Source: JALZKA01 sp963721645 (GTDB lineage: Bacteria; Actinomycetota; Thermoleophilia; Solirubrobacterales; 70-9). Taken from it: 64,000 nucleotides of DNA. The translations under genes and the position numbers were made by a program. The notes under the pieces were generated by a model. That model saw nothing but the letters and a program-made list of their open reading frames with translations. It did no database searches and had not been told where the DNA came from. Shown piece by piece: positions 39,117 to 48,210 of this stretch; position 1 is the first letter of the stretch, and each line of letters begins with the position of its first letter. The DNA is taken from the NCBI GenBank assembly GCA_963721645.1, contig CAVRJK010000002.1, positions 930,001 through 994,000 of the forward strand, in the 5' to 3' direction.

Positions 39117-39355
39117 CGGTGACTGCGCTCGAGGCGCGACGTCACACGCTGAGGGGCACACTGACTTCCGCGGCGAAGCGTCGCGCTTGCCTCCCAGGCG
39201 GCTCGGCGACCGTCCAGTTCGCAACGCTCGCCGGCGCAAGCCGTCTTGGCCGCTTCGACGGTCTCAAGCCCGTACTCGCCGAGGGTGGCGAAGTCGACGA
39301 CAAGGTCAATTGTGTCCATCAGGCGGGTCCTGATGTGTGTCTTTGATTCGAACAT
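39113..39355 (-). CDS. Small unknown protein under an SOS box
   Basis: This 80-residue ORF (alternative ATG at residue 13: MDTIDLVVDFATLGEYGLE) has the high third-position GC of its neighbours. Its start codon lies inside a LexA-type palindrome, and a minus-strand CATAGT box lies 8 nt before the ATG. The N-terminal half is acidic and hydrophobic, the C-terminal half Arg-rich (RRAAWEASATLRRGSQ) with three Cys in total. No family is recognised. It lies downstream of the dnaE2 stop, on the same strand as the mutagenesis cassette, but with its own SOS site, so a DNA-damage role is inferred. Confidence 0.55.
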   Translation of the reverse strand: MFESKTHIRTRLMDTIDLVVDFATLGEYGLETVEAAKTACAGERCELDGRRAAWEASATLRRGSQCAPQRVTSRLERSHR

Positions 39356-39362
39356 GGGTTCG
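39349..39362. promoter_or_regulatory. LexA (SOS) box CGAAC-ATGG-GTTCG
   Basis: A perfect CGAAC-N4-GTTCG palindrome covers the start codon of the 39113-39355 gene. It would block initiation at the CATAGT promoter when LexA is bound. Confidence 0.7.
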
Positions 39363-39445
39363 CACTATGAGGATGGCACCGGACGGACCGAGGATGCTGC
39401 AAGATCACTTGCAGCCGAACGAGTAAAGGGCTTGAACAAGCGATC

Positions 39446-42400
39446 TCACCCCCTACCGCCAAAGCTCTGCGGTGCGGGCGCGACTGCCGCCAGAGCGCCG
39501 GCTGCAGCGATCCGTACCGGTCTCAGTTGTTCGAGGGGACGACCGGTCTCGTGGACCGGGTCCGGTTCGATCGTTCGCACCTCGGCCTGAGGCTCGCCAG
39601 GCATCGCGAGTGGCCTTACGGCGCGCGCCAAAACGTTGATCACCTTGCCCCGGCGCTCCAAGCGGCCCTCCACCCGCACGTAGGAGGCCGTGCGGACCGC
39701 CAGACGGCACTCCGTGTAGACGGGGGGTGGCACGATCACGTTCGCCACTCCCGTCTCGTCCTCGAGGAGCATGAACACGATCCCCTTCGCCGTTCCCGGG
39801 CGCTGGCGCGCAACAACGACTCCGGCCACCGTCACCGAGCGCTTGTCGGGAATCACGGCCAGGTCAGCATTTACCACGACGTCGTCGAGTTGGTCGCGAA
39901 GGAGCTCCATGGGGTGTGCGCCGAGCGTCATTCCCGTCGAGGCGTAGTCGGCCACCGCGACCTCCCATTCGTCGAGCTCACGCAGGTCGGGGGCGTCGGG
40001 AAGTGGAAGTGGAAGGGAGAGCTGGCCACGAGGGCCGCCTCCTGAAGCTACGCCCAGGCGCCACAGGCTGATCCGCCGAGCCTCGCGCCTTGCTCCCTCG
40101 GAATCGGGTTCGATCGACTCACACGCGCCCGCCCAAGCCAGGCGCGACAGGGCATCGTCGCGGATACCGGCGCGCGAGGCCAACTCGGCCAGGCTCGAGA
40201 AGCGGCCCGAGCGCTCGCGCTCCTCGGCCACGGCAAGCGCGTCATCGGTGCGCAGCCCGTTCACATATCCCAGACCGATCTGGACCTCGAGGCAGTCCTC
40301 GCCCGTCCGCTCGACCCTGCATTCGACGCCGCTTCGGTTGACGTCGGGCTTTCGGAGCTCGATTCCACGGCGCTGGGCCTCATGGACCAGCGCATCGGGC
40401 GGATAAAAGCCCATCGGCTGCTCGTTCAGGAGCGCGCACAGGAACTCGGGCCCACGGTGGACCCGAAGCCAGGTGGACTGGTAGGCGAGGAGGCCGAACG
40501 CCGCCGAATGAGACTTGGGAAAGCCAAAGCCCGAGAAGCCGCGCACCTGCTCAAAAACACGCGTAGCCGTCTCGCGTGGCACCCCGTTCGTGACCGCTCC
40601 CTCGACGAAGCGCACCGCGTAGGCGGCCATCGCTTCGTCGGAGCGCTTGCGGCTCATCGCGCGGCGAAGCCCCTCCGCCTCGCCCGCCGAAAAACCGGCC
40701 AGGGCCATGGCCACCTGGATCACCTGGTCCTGGAAGACGATCGCGCCCAGGGTGTCGGAGAGGATCGGCTCCAGCGCGGGGTGCTCATAGGGGATGACGT
40801 AGTCGGGGTTCTCTCGAAGCCTTGCCTTGCGATCGAGGTAGGGGTGGACGGCGCCGCCCTGGATCGGCCCGGGGCGGACCAATGCCACCTGCACCGTCAG
40901 ATCGTCCAGGTTCTCCGGCAGGCTTCGCGGCAGCATCTGCATCTGCGCCCTGGACTCGATCTGAAAGACGCCGGTCGTCTCGGCGTTCTGGATCGCCGAG
41001 TAGACCTCTGGGTCGTCCAGGCGGATGCGCGAGAGGTCGAGGCGCTCGCCGCGCGTGCGGGCCACCTCGTCGATGCATCGCTCGACTGCCGAGAGCATCC
41101 CCAGGCCAAGCAGGTCGATCTTCAAAAAGCCTGCGTCCGCGCACGAGTCCTTGTCCCACATGACGATCTGGCGCCCCTCCATCGCGGCCGGAACGATTGG
41201 GCAGAGTTCGTTCAAGGGACGCGTCGCCAGGACCATGCCGCCCGAGTGCTGCGAGGCGTGTCGCGGGAGCCCCCACGCTTCGCGCACCAGCCGCACGAGC
41301 GCTTTCCAGCGCGTGGAGTCCGCCCGCTTTCCCCCTACCGCTATCTCGACGTCGGCCTCGAAGTTCTCGCCTGCCCACCCGTCCACCGAACGGGCCACCC
41401 TCTCGATCTCCGTCGGCGGCAGTCCCAGCGCCTTGCCAAGTTCGCGGATCGCGCCCTTGACGCGAAAGGTCGGGAAAGCGCACACCAGCGCTGAGCGCTC
41501 GGCGCCGTAGCGCTCGTGGATCCGGGGGATCAGCTTTTCACGCACGTCACGGGGGAAGTCGAGGTCGATGTCCGGTACGTCGGTCAGCTCTTCGTTCAAG
41601 AAGCGGCCGAGGAAAAGCCCGGCGCGCACGGGGTCGACGTGCGAGAGGCCGGTGAGATAACAGACAACCGAACTCACGCTGGACCCACGGCCGCGTCCCG
41701 GGGGCAGTACCCCGCGCGCCGAGTCGGGCCCGCGAACCTCACGCGCGACCTCACGCGCCAACTCCAAGAGATCGGCGTGGAGGGTGAAGAAGCCCGACAG
41801 GCGAAGCTTTTGGATCACACGGAGCTCGTCCTCCAGGCGCCGCTTGGCCTCGCGGCGCTCGGGGGTGCCGGCGTAGCGGCCCTCAAAACGCGCCTCGCAC
41901 AGCTCCGCCAGTTCGCGGTCGGCCCCCTCGTCTTCGGCGCCCGGGTAGCGGTAGCCGTGGTCCGAGCCGAGGTTGAAGTGCAGGCGCTCGGCAATGCGTC
42001 CCGACTCCGCCACCGCGTCCGGATAGGCAGAAAAGCGCCGCTCCATCTCTGCCGGTGGGCGCAACACGGCACGTCCGTTTCCGCGTCTGAGCGCGCCCGT
42101 TTCGTCGAGTGAGCCGCCCAGGCGGATCGCCACCAGCGCATCCTGAAGCGCCGCCCGCGAAGGATCGTGCGCATGCACGTTGCCCGTGGCGACGCACGGC
42201 GCCCCAAGACGCTCCGCGAGACCGCTGAGCCAGCGGTTTCGCGACATGTCACGGCGCCAGAGCGGGCGCTGGAGCTCGACCCGAAAGCCGTCGCGCCCGA
42301 AGGCGCGCACCAAGCGCGCACCAAGCGCGGCTGCCCGAGCCGAGTCGGCGCCGGATGGCACACCGCCGGCGCGCTCGAAGATCCCAGCCAGCGCCCCGTC

Positions 42401-42887
42401 ACGAGCGCAGCCCGAGAGGCAGACGAGCCCCTCGGTGCGTTGTTCAAGGGAGGAGAGCGACAGCACGGGGGAGAGGGCATCCCGTCGAACCGCCCCGGCG
42501 CGAACCGGCTGCCGATTGCCGCGAACCCCTACGGCCTTCCGCGGGTACTTGGCGGGTGTGGGCGTGCGCCTCGGTGAGGAGGAGGCAGAGATTGCGCCAG
42601 CCCGCGGCCGACTCGACCAGGAGCGTGAGGTGGAACGGGGGAGTGTGAGGGTTGTGTGAGGGGTCTGACCCCTCGGGTGCCACGGTTACCTCTGCGCCCA
42701 CGATGGGGCGGACTCCCAGCGGCTGACAGGCGGAGGCGAACTCCATCGCCCCCCAGACGCCGTCGTGGTCGGTAATGGCGAGCGCCTCGTGGCCCTGCGC
42801 TGCGGCGGCGGCGGCGAGGTCGTCGGGCGAGGAGGCGCCGTCGAGGAACGAAAAGCCCGAATGGCAGTGAAGCTCTACGTAACCCAT
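39446..42887 (-). CDS. dnaE2: DnaE2 (ImuC), error-prone DNA polymerase III alpha (frame break)
   Basis: This is the mutagenic translesion polymerase of the ImuB-DnaE2 mutasome. The N-terminal PHP domain starts at ATG 42887 (MGYVELHCHSGFSFLDGASS, ITDHDGVWG, ending LLTEAHAHTR). The polymerase body continues one frame later with EGLVCLSGCARDG, the catalytic PDIDLDFPRDVRE, GFGFPKSHSAAFGLLAYQ, and a C-terminal OB-fold (KSVTVAGVVVARQRP-like). A single extra base somewhere in 42466-42560 explains the break. A GGGGTCAGACCCC repeat encodes the insertion PEGSDPSHNPHTP in the PHP domain. The total of about 1,145 residues is normal for DnaE2. It is part of the SOS cassette with imuB. Confidence 0.88.
42658..42674. 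repeat. Dispersed palindrome copy inside dnaE2
   Basis: GAGGGGTCTGACCCCTC is the reverse complement of the 9678 and 17465 copies and has the same flanks (CCC lead, CACA-AAC tail on the minus strand). It adds residues to the DnaE2 PHP domain in frame. Confidence 0.65.
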
Positions 42888-42984
42888 CCGGCCCCCTGGA
42901 TCTCGAGCCCGGTAGTGGGGACCAGCGATTGGGGATTCCCGCGGACAGCGCGGATTTCCGTAATCACCCGAGCAGGTAGGTGTC

Positions 42985-43218
42985 TCATGCCCGTTGGCAA
43001 AACCAGCCGGCCTGGTCGCAAAAGAAGACTTCGCACCGCCCGTCGGCAAGCGCCAGTTCGAAGTAGTGGCGGCGAATGGGCTCGGGGGTCCACCAGCGAT
43101 CCTCGACCAGCCACTCCTCTCGCACCGACTCGACGGCGATGCCGCCGGCCTCGACGGGCCGGCCGTGCTGGTCCAGGTGAACCCGAGCCGGCCTGGGCGC
43201 GTAGAGAAGAACGGTCAC
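42985..43218 (-). CDS. DUF6504-like protein of the ImuB/DnaE2 cassette
   Basis: The 77-residue protein has VREEWLVEDRWWTPEPIRRHYFELALADG and CEVFFCDQAGWFCQRA, matching the small proteins commonly found between imuB and dnaE2 in actinobacteria. Its role is not established; the position suggests an accessory of the mutasome. The GTG start overlaps the imuB stop (GTGA), so the pair is translationally coupled. dnaE2 begins 97 bp downstream. Confidence 0.75.
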   Translation of the reverse strand: MTVLLYAPRPARVHLDQHGRPVEAGGIAVESVREEWLVEDRWWTPEPIRRHYFELALADGRCEVFFCDQAGWFCQRA

Positions 43219-44421
43219 CGGCGGTCCTCCGGAAACGGCGTGAGGGTCGCCCAGCGCTCGGGCACATCAGAACCCGGATCGACCTCCAAGACGCGCAGAA
43301 CGGCTCCTCTGCCCGCTGCGGCGCGCGCGTGGCGGACCGCCTCGGCCACACGGCTGCGGCGCTCCTCGGACTCGTCCGCCTGAAGGGTGGGCTGGCGCGG
43401 CGGCACCTCGCCGAGCTCCAGACCGCGGAGCGCAAGCTTGACCGCCGGCGCAGGGAGCGCGCCCAGCTTGGGCCCGAGGACCAGCAAAAGGCGCTCCCGA
43501 TTGGCCGTCGCCTGGCGGGTGGGGGCCTCGATCCGCCAGCCGCCGCCGCCGGCCAGCCGCGCCTCGATGCGAAGCCGCCTGAAGCTCCGGCCGCGACGGA
43601 GCGGGTTCGCCAGGAGGCGGTCCACCAGGAGCTCCAGCGCACGGTCGAGTTGTCCGGCCGTAGCGGCGTCGTGGAGCTCGATCTCCTCGCGGAGCTCGGC
43701 GCGAGGCTGGCGAGGCCGTAGCGGCTCCTCGACCCCGCACGCCATTCCCAGCGCGCGCAGACCCGGCTCGCCAAAGCGATCGGCGACAGCGTCACGGGGG
43801 ATAGAGGCGAGCTCACCCAGCGTCCTGACGCCGAGCCGCTCCAGCGTGTCCACGAGGTTCACACCGGTCCACTCGTCGCCCATCCGCTCGCGCAGGACCG
43901 ACACCTCGAGCGAAGCCAGGAACGCTCGCGCCTCCCGCTCCGAGACGATCGCCGCACGCCGCCTCGGGCCGCGAGCGGAGCGCGGCCGCCAACGCGCACA
44001 GGCGCGTGGGGCCGGCGCCCAGGCGCACGCCGTGGCCCAAAAGGTGCCGGGCCCGCTCGACCGCCCGCTCGGGCCGTCCCCAAAGAGCACGCAGGCCGTC
44101 AAGGCCGAAGAACGCCTCTCCGGGGCGCTGAGACTCGACCGCGGCACCGATCCCCTCGAGCGTCACGAGCGAGCGCTCCCAGGCCTCCTCGGCGCGCTGC
44201 GGGTCGGCCGGCACCAGAGCCAGCGCCGGACAGCGCCCGAGCGCCTCGCCCAGGCGCATGCCCGAAACCACGCCGTAAGCCTCCGCCGCACCCGACGCGT
44301 CACCGATCACCTGCACGCCGCCCGGCTCGGGAGCAATCGCTACCGGCCGCGCCATCATCTCCTTGCGCCCGGCAAGCGCGGCACGCAGCTCAAAGCGCGG
44401 AATCAAGGCACAGGCGACCAT
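43215..44421 (-). CDS. imuB: ImuB, inactive Y-family polymerase adaptor (frame break)
   Basis: This catalytically dead Y-family protein links DnaE2 to the beta clamp in actinobacterial SOS mutagenesis. Frame 1 gives MVACALIPRFELRAAL, IGDASGAAEAYGVVSGMRLGEAL and QRPGEAFFGLDGLRALWG. The usual acidic residues of the DxD and SxDE motifs are missing, as in ImuB. After about residue 155 the protein continues one frame later (RRRAAIVSEREARAFLASLEVSVLRERMG, LERLGVRTLGELASIPRDAVADRFG). One extra base near 43965 explains this. The start is taken as ATG 44421, directly beside a LexA box. Confidence 0.82.
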
Positions 44422-44422
44422 A

Positions 44423-44436
44423 CGAACACATGTTCG
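44423..44436. promoter_or_regulatory. LexA (SOS) box CGAAC-ACAT-GTTCG
   Basis: A perfect palindrome lies 1 nt upstream of the imuB ATG, with a minus-strand TTGACA at 44443-44448 just behind it. It matches the actinobacterial LexA consensus and implies DNA-damage control of imuB-DUF6504-dnaE2. Confidence 0.82.
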
Positions 44437-44521
44437 CATACGTGTCAAACGGTCGCCGAAGGCGCCAACGAAATGCGAACAACGCCATCGGGCTGCGGTG
44501 AACCGATCGGGCCTCGCCAGC

Positions 44522-44527
44522 GATACT
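44522..44527 (+). promoter_or_regulatory. -10 box of lipoprotein gene (GATACT)
   Basis: GATACT ends 6 nt before ATG 44534. Confidence 0.4.
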
Positions 44528-44533
44528 CAGTGC

Positions 44534-45022
44534 ATGGCCCGGCGCCTCCTCATCACCGTCTCCCTTATTGCTGCCGTCATGGGCCTCTCGGCCTGCGGGG
44601 GCGACGACGACAACTCTTCCGCGTCTGAGACAGACGCTGAAGCCGCCCTCGAAGGCTCCGCCGAGGACGTAGAGGTCATCCGCTCGTGGGCCGAGGCACT
44701 GACCGAGTCGGATATCGAGTCGGCCGCCGAGTTCTTCGCCATTCCATCTGTCGCCGAGAACGGGATTTCGATCGACATCGAGTCGGCTGCCGACGCCGAG
44801 CTCTTCAACGAATCCCTGCCATGCGGGGCCGAACTGGAGTCGACCAGCTCCGAGGGCAAATTCATCACAGCCACCTTCCTGCTCACCGAACGACCTGGAG
44901 TTCCCGCCTGCCCTGGCTCCGGAAACACCGCTCAGACGAGCTTCGTGATCGAGGACGGAGCGATCGCCGAATGGCGCCGAGTTGCCGTTCCGAACAACGA
45001 CTCCACGGGCCAGACCGCGTAG
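44534..45022 (+). CDS. Secreted lipoprotein, unknown function
   Basis: The 162-residue protein has a lipoprotein signal (MARRLLITVSLIAAVMGLSAC, lipobox LSAC, cleavage before Cys21) and an acidic Ser-rich linker. The domain that follows (VIRSWAEALTESDIESAAEFFAIPSVAENG) looks like the start of an NTF2/SnoaL-type fold. Two later Cys (SLPCGAEL, VPACPGSG) may form a disulfide. No specific function is recognised. An upstream in-frame extension exists but would place the signal peptide internally. Confidence 0.75.
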   Translation: MARRLLITVSLIAAVMGLSACGGDDDNSSASETDAEAALEGSAEDVEVIRSWAEALTESDIESAAEFFAIPSVAENGISIDIESAADAELFNESLPCGAELESTSSEGKFITATFLLTERPGVPACPGSGNTAQTSFVIEDGAIAEWRRVAVPNNDSTGQTA

Positions 45023-45128
45023 GGAATATCTCTCAAGAACTGCCTGAGCATCGCATTTCCCCTGCGCCCTCTGATAGAAGTGGGGGACGGGGAAGAGGAA
45101 CCCGTGTGTCTCAAACCAAGGAGAATGA

Positions 45129-46436
45129 ATGCATAGGCTTAGGTTGGTTTCGACCGCCGCTGCCATCGCTGCGCTCTCGTTCGGAATCGCTGCATGCGGC
45201 GACGATGACGACAGCGACGGTGGAGGCGGAGGCGAGGAAGTATCGGACGCGTCGTTTGACCTGAACGTCGGAGTACTGGTCCCGCAGACCGGTGACCTCA
45301 GCGCGTTCGGACCCGCAGGCGAAAAGGCCGCGAATGTCGCGGTTGAACAGACCGCTGCCGCACTCAAGGAAGCAGGTGCCGACGGCATCACCATCGAGGC
45401 CAGCGTGGAGGACACCCAGACCGAGCCCGCCGCTGCACAGTCCGCAGCGACCAAGCTCATCTCGGGTGGATCCAGCTGTCTGATCGGTCCCTGGTCATCC
45501 GGTGAGACCGTTCCGGTCGGCCGTTCAGTGGCTGCTCGCGAGCAGACCCCGCTGATCTCGCCGTCCGCGACCAGTCCGGAGATCACGGAGCTCCCCGACG
45601 ATGGTTTCGTGTTCCGCACGGCCCCGTCTGACGCGCTCCAGGGTCAGGTTCTCGCCGACGCGATGGAGCAGGAGGCCGGTACCGACGCTGTCGTATCAGT
45701 CGCCGCTCGTAACGACGCGTACGGTGAAGGCATCGCCACCGAGTTCACGGCGGCATGGGAGGAGAAGGGCGGAACCGTCACTGACAGCTCCCCGGTGCTC
45801 TACGACGTGGAGCTCTCCTCGTACAACTCCGAGGCTGAGTCGATCGTTGCGGACAGCCCGGATGCGTATGTGGTCATCGATTTCGAGGAGCCCTACAACG
45901 AGATGGGCGCCGCGCTCGCGCGGACCGGCGATTTCGATGCGTCGACCATGTTCACGGCTGACGGCCTCGCGTTTGAGGACGGCATTCCGGACTCGATCGC
46001 TGCTGACTCCCTCTACGGCGCCAACGGCACACGCCCGGCGACGCCCGAGAGCGATATCGGCGAGCAGTTCGACACGCTGTTCAGCGACGCTGAGCCGGCG
46101 AACGTAAAGCGGAACTCGTTCGATTCCCAGAACTTCGACGCTGTGACGCTTTGTGCGCTCGCGGCGATCGCAGCTGGTTCGACCGAGGGCCCGGACATCG
46201 CCGAGCAGATCCAGGCGGTCTCTTCGGCACCAGGTGACAAGTACGACTTCACGACGATGGCTGACGCCATCGAGGCCCTCCAGGCCGGTGAAGACATCGA
46301 TTTCGAGGGTGTCTCAGGCAACCTCGATCTCGACGACAACGGCGATCCCATCCTCGGTACGTACGACATCTATGCGTACGACGACAAGGGCGCGTTCTCG
46401 GTCACCGATCAGGTCGAGAAGGAGTCGAGCGAGTAG
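45129..46436 (+). CDS. livK: LivK-type branched-chain amino acid binding lipoprotein
   Basis: This periplasmic-binding protein of the Leu/Ile/Val receptor family (435 residues) should deliver substrate to LivHMGF. It has a lipoprotein signal with lipobox AAC (FGIAACGDDDD), then VGVLVPQTGDLSAFGPAGEKAANVAVE, LIGPWSSGETVPVGRSVAAREQTPLISPSATSPEIT and VSVAARNDAYGEGIATEF. The mature protein is very acidic. ATG 45129 has AAGGAG upstream. It faces the transporter genes tail to tail and ends in a strong terminator. Confidence 0.9.
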   Translation: MHRLRLVSTAAAIAALSFGIAACGDDDDSDGGGGGEEVSDASFDLNVGVLVPQTGDLSAFGPAGEKAANVAVEQTAAALKEAGADGITIEASVEDTQTEPAAAQSAATKLISGGSSCLIGPWSSGETVPVGRSVAAREQTPLISPSATSPEITELPDDGFVFRTAPSDALQGQVLADAMEQEAGTDAVVSVAARNDAYGEGIATEFTAAWEEKGGTVTDSSPVLYDVELSSYNSEAESIVADSPDAYVVIDFEEPYNEMGAALARTGDFDASTMFTADGLAFEDGIPDSIAADSLYGANGTRPATPESDIGEQFDTLFSDAEPANVKRNSFDSQNFDAVTLCALAAIAAGSTEGPDIAEQIQAVSSAPGDKYDFTTMADAIEALQAGEDIDFEGVSGNLDLDDNGDPILGTYDIYAYDDKGAFSVTDQVEKESSE

Positions 46437-46461
46437 CGCTCACTCCAACCCCGTACGGGAC

Positions 46462-46494
46462 GGCGTGGCGCCTTCGGGCGCCACGCCGTTTCTC
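46462..46494 (+). terminator. Intrinsic terminator after livK
   Basis: An 11-bp perfect stem (GGCGTGGCGCC / GGCGCCACGCC) with a TTCG loop is followed by GTTTCTCGTT. The next 80 bp hold further short inverted repeats around GGCGCC and GGTACC before the livF stop. Confidence 0.88.
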
Positions 46495-46580
46495 GTTAAG
46501 GGCGCCTGAGGCTACCAGGCGCCGGACTTGGTGAAGGGCGCCCGCGGTGCCGGGTACGCCTGCGGTACCAGGTACCGGGC

Positions 46581-47363
46581 TTATTCAGACTCGTCGGCGT
46601 CGACGCGACCGGCGCCGCCGCCCAGGTAGAGCTCGGCCACCTTGGGGTCGGCGACCAGCTCGGGGCCCGGGCCCGTGAACTTGTTGGTGCCAAGGTCGAG
46701 CACGTAGCCGCGATGACTCAGCGTAAGCGCGCGGCGAGCGTTCTGCTCGACCATCAGGATCGTCACGCCCGCGGCGTTCACCTCGAGCACCTTCTCGAAG
46801 ACGGCGTCCACGAACGCGGGCGCGAGGCCTGCGGAGGGCTCGTCCAAAAGCAGGATGTCCGGACCGGGCATGAGCGCACGGCCCATCGCGACCATCTGGC
46901 GCTCGCCGCCCGACATCGTTCCGGCAGCCTGGCGCTTGCGCTCCTCGAGGCGAGGGAAGAGTTCGAACATGCGCTCCATCCGCTCATCGACCGAGCCCTC
47001 GCCGCCGGCAAGAGCTCCCAGCTCCAGGTTCTCCTGAACGGTCAGGCTTGGAAAGACGTTGTCGAGCTGAGGGACGTAGGAGACGCCTGCCCGCGTGACG
47101 GAGTGCGGCGCAAGTCCGGTGATCTCCCGATCGCGAAGCGTGATCGAGCCCTCCCGCGGAGAGACAAGGCCGAAGATCGACTTCATGAGCGTCGACTTGC
47201 CGGCGCCGTTCGGGCCAACGATCGTGACGATCTCGCCGTCGTAGACCTCCAGGTCCACGCCGTTCAGGATGTCCACCTCGGGCGTATACCCGGCGACGAC
47301 GCCGGATGCCTTCAGCACCGGGTTGCCCTTGGGCATCGCAGACGAGGTTCCGGCCTCACTCAT
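46581..47363 (-). CDS. livF: LivF, branched-chain amino acid ABC ATPase
   Basis: The 260-residue ATPase has Walker A GPNGAGKSTLMKSIFG, the Q-loop region SYVPQLDNVFPSLTVQENL, the signature MSGGERQMVAMGRALM, Walker B ILLLDEPSAGLAP and H-loop region MVEQNARRAL. It is of the LivF group (short, with LTVxENL). ATG 47363 overlaps the livG end by 8 nt, as livG does livM, indicating one operon. An earlier in-frame ATG would lengthen the overlap. Confidence 0.93.
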   Translation of the reverse strand: MSEAGTSSAMPKGNPVLKASGVVAGYTPEVDILNGVDLEVYDGEIVTIVGPNGAGKSTLMKSIFGLVSPREGSITLRDREITGLAPHSVTRAGVSYVPQLDNVFPSLTVQENLELGALAGGEGSVDERMERMFELFPRLEERKRQAAGTMSGGERQMVAMGRALMPGPDILLLDEPSAGLAPAFVDAVFEKVLEVNAAGVTILMVEQNARRALTLSHRGYVLDLGTNKFTGPGPELVADPKVAELYLGGGAGRVDADESE

Positions 47364-48210
47364 CGCGGAGCTCCTTGGCCTTCTCAATCTCTTCCTTTTG
47401 AGCTTCGTCCATGCCGAGGTAGGCGTCGATCACCTTCTGATCGGAGCGGACCTGTTCGGGCGGCCCATGGGCGATGACCTTGCCGAGCGCCATCACCACG
47501 ACCTCGTCCGAGTGGTTCATGACCACGTCCATGTCGTGCTCGACGAATAGGAACGTCACCCCCTTTTCCGACCGAAGCCGCTCCATGTGCTCCAGGAGAC
47601 GGCGGCCGAGCGATGGGTTGATCCCCGCCATCGGCTCGTCCAAGAGAACCATGCGAGGTTCCGTCATCAGGGCGCGAGCGAGCTCCAAGAGCTTGCGCTG
47701 GCCGCCCGAGAGCGTGCCCGCGTAGTCGTCAGCCTTCTTTTGCAGGTTGAACGTCTCAAGCAGCTCGTGCGCGCGCTCAACCGCATCCTTCTCGCGAGCG
47801 CGTGAGGCCAGCGGCCGGCCGAAGAGCGTGGCGAGGTGTTCGCCTGGGTGATTTGAGGTTGCGAGCAGCATGTTGTCGATGACCGGCATCGCGGCCAGCG
47901 CCTTGGTGATCTGGAAGGTGCGCACCATCCCGCGTCGGGCGATCGTGTACGGCGCCTTGCGAAAGATCGAGCGCTCGTCGTAGGTGATCGCTCCCGCGTC
48001 GGGCTTGTAAAAACCGGTGACAAGGTTGAAAAGCGTCGTCTTGCCCGCGCCGTTCGGGCCGATCAGCGCGGTTATCGAGCCATCCCTGACCGAGAAGGTC
48101 GCACCGTTCACGGCGTGGATGCCGCCGAAGCTCTTGTAGACGTCGCGGACGACAAGCGCCTGCTGTCGTTGGTGGGACTGGGCGTCCAGTGCGCCCGCGG
48201 CGTCAGTCAC
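47356..48210 (-). CDS. livG: LivG, branched-chain amino acid ABC ATPase
   Basis: The 284-residue ATPase has Walker A GPNGAGKTTLFNLVTGFYKPDAG, the LivG-type FRKAPYTIARRGMVRTFQITKAL, signature LSGGQRKLLELARALM, Walker B MVLLDEPMAGINP and FVEHDMDVVMNHSDEVVVM. The GTG start at 48210 overlaps the livM stop by 8 nt. A longer upstream frame lies in livM. Confidence 0.93.
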   Translation of the reverse strand: MTDAAGALDAQSHQRQQALVVRDVYKSFGGIHAVNGATFSVRDGSITALIGPNGAGKTTLFNLVTGFYKPDAGAITYDERSIFRKAPYTIARRGMVRTFQITKALAAMPVIDNMLLATSNHPGEHLATLFGRPLASRAREKDAVERAHELLETFNLQKKADDYAGTLSGGQRKLLELARALMTEPRMVLLDEPMAGINPSLGRRLLEHMERLRSEKGVTFLFVEHDMDVVMNHSDEVVVMALGKVIAHGPPEQVRSDQKVIDAYLGMDEAQKEEIEKAKELRDE

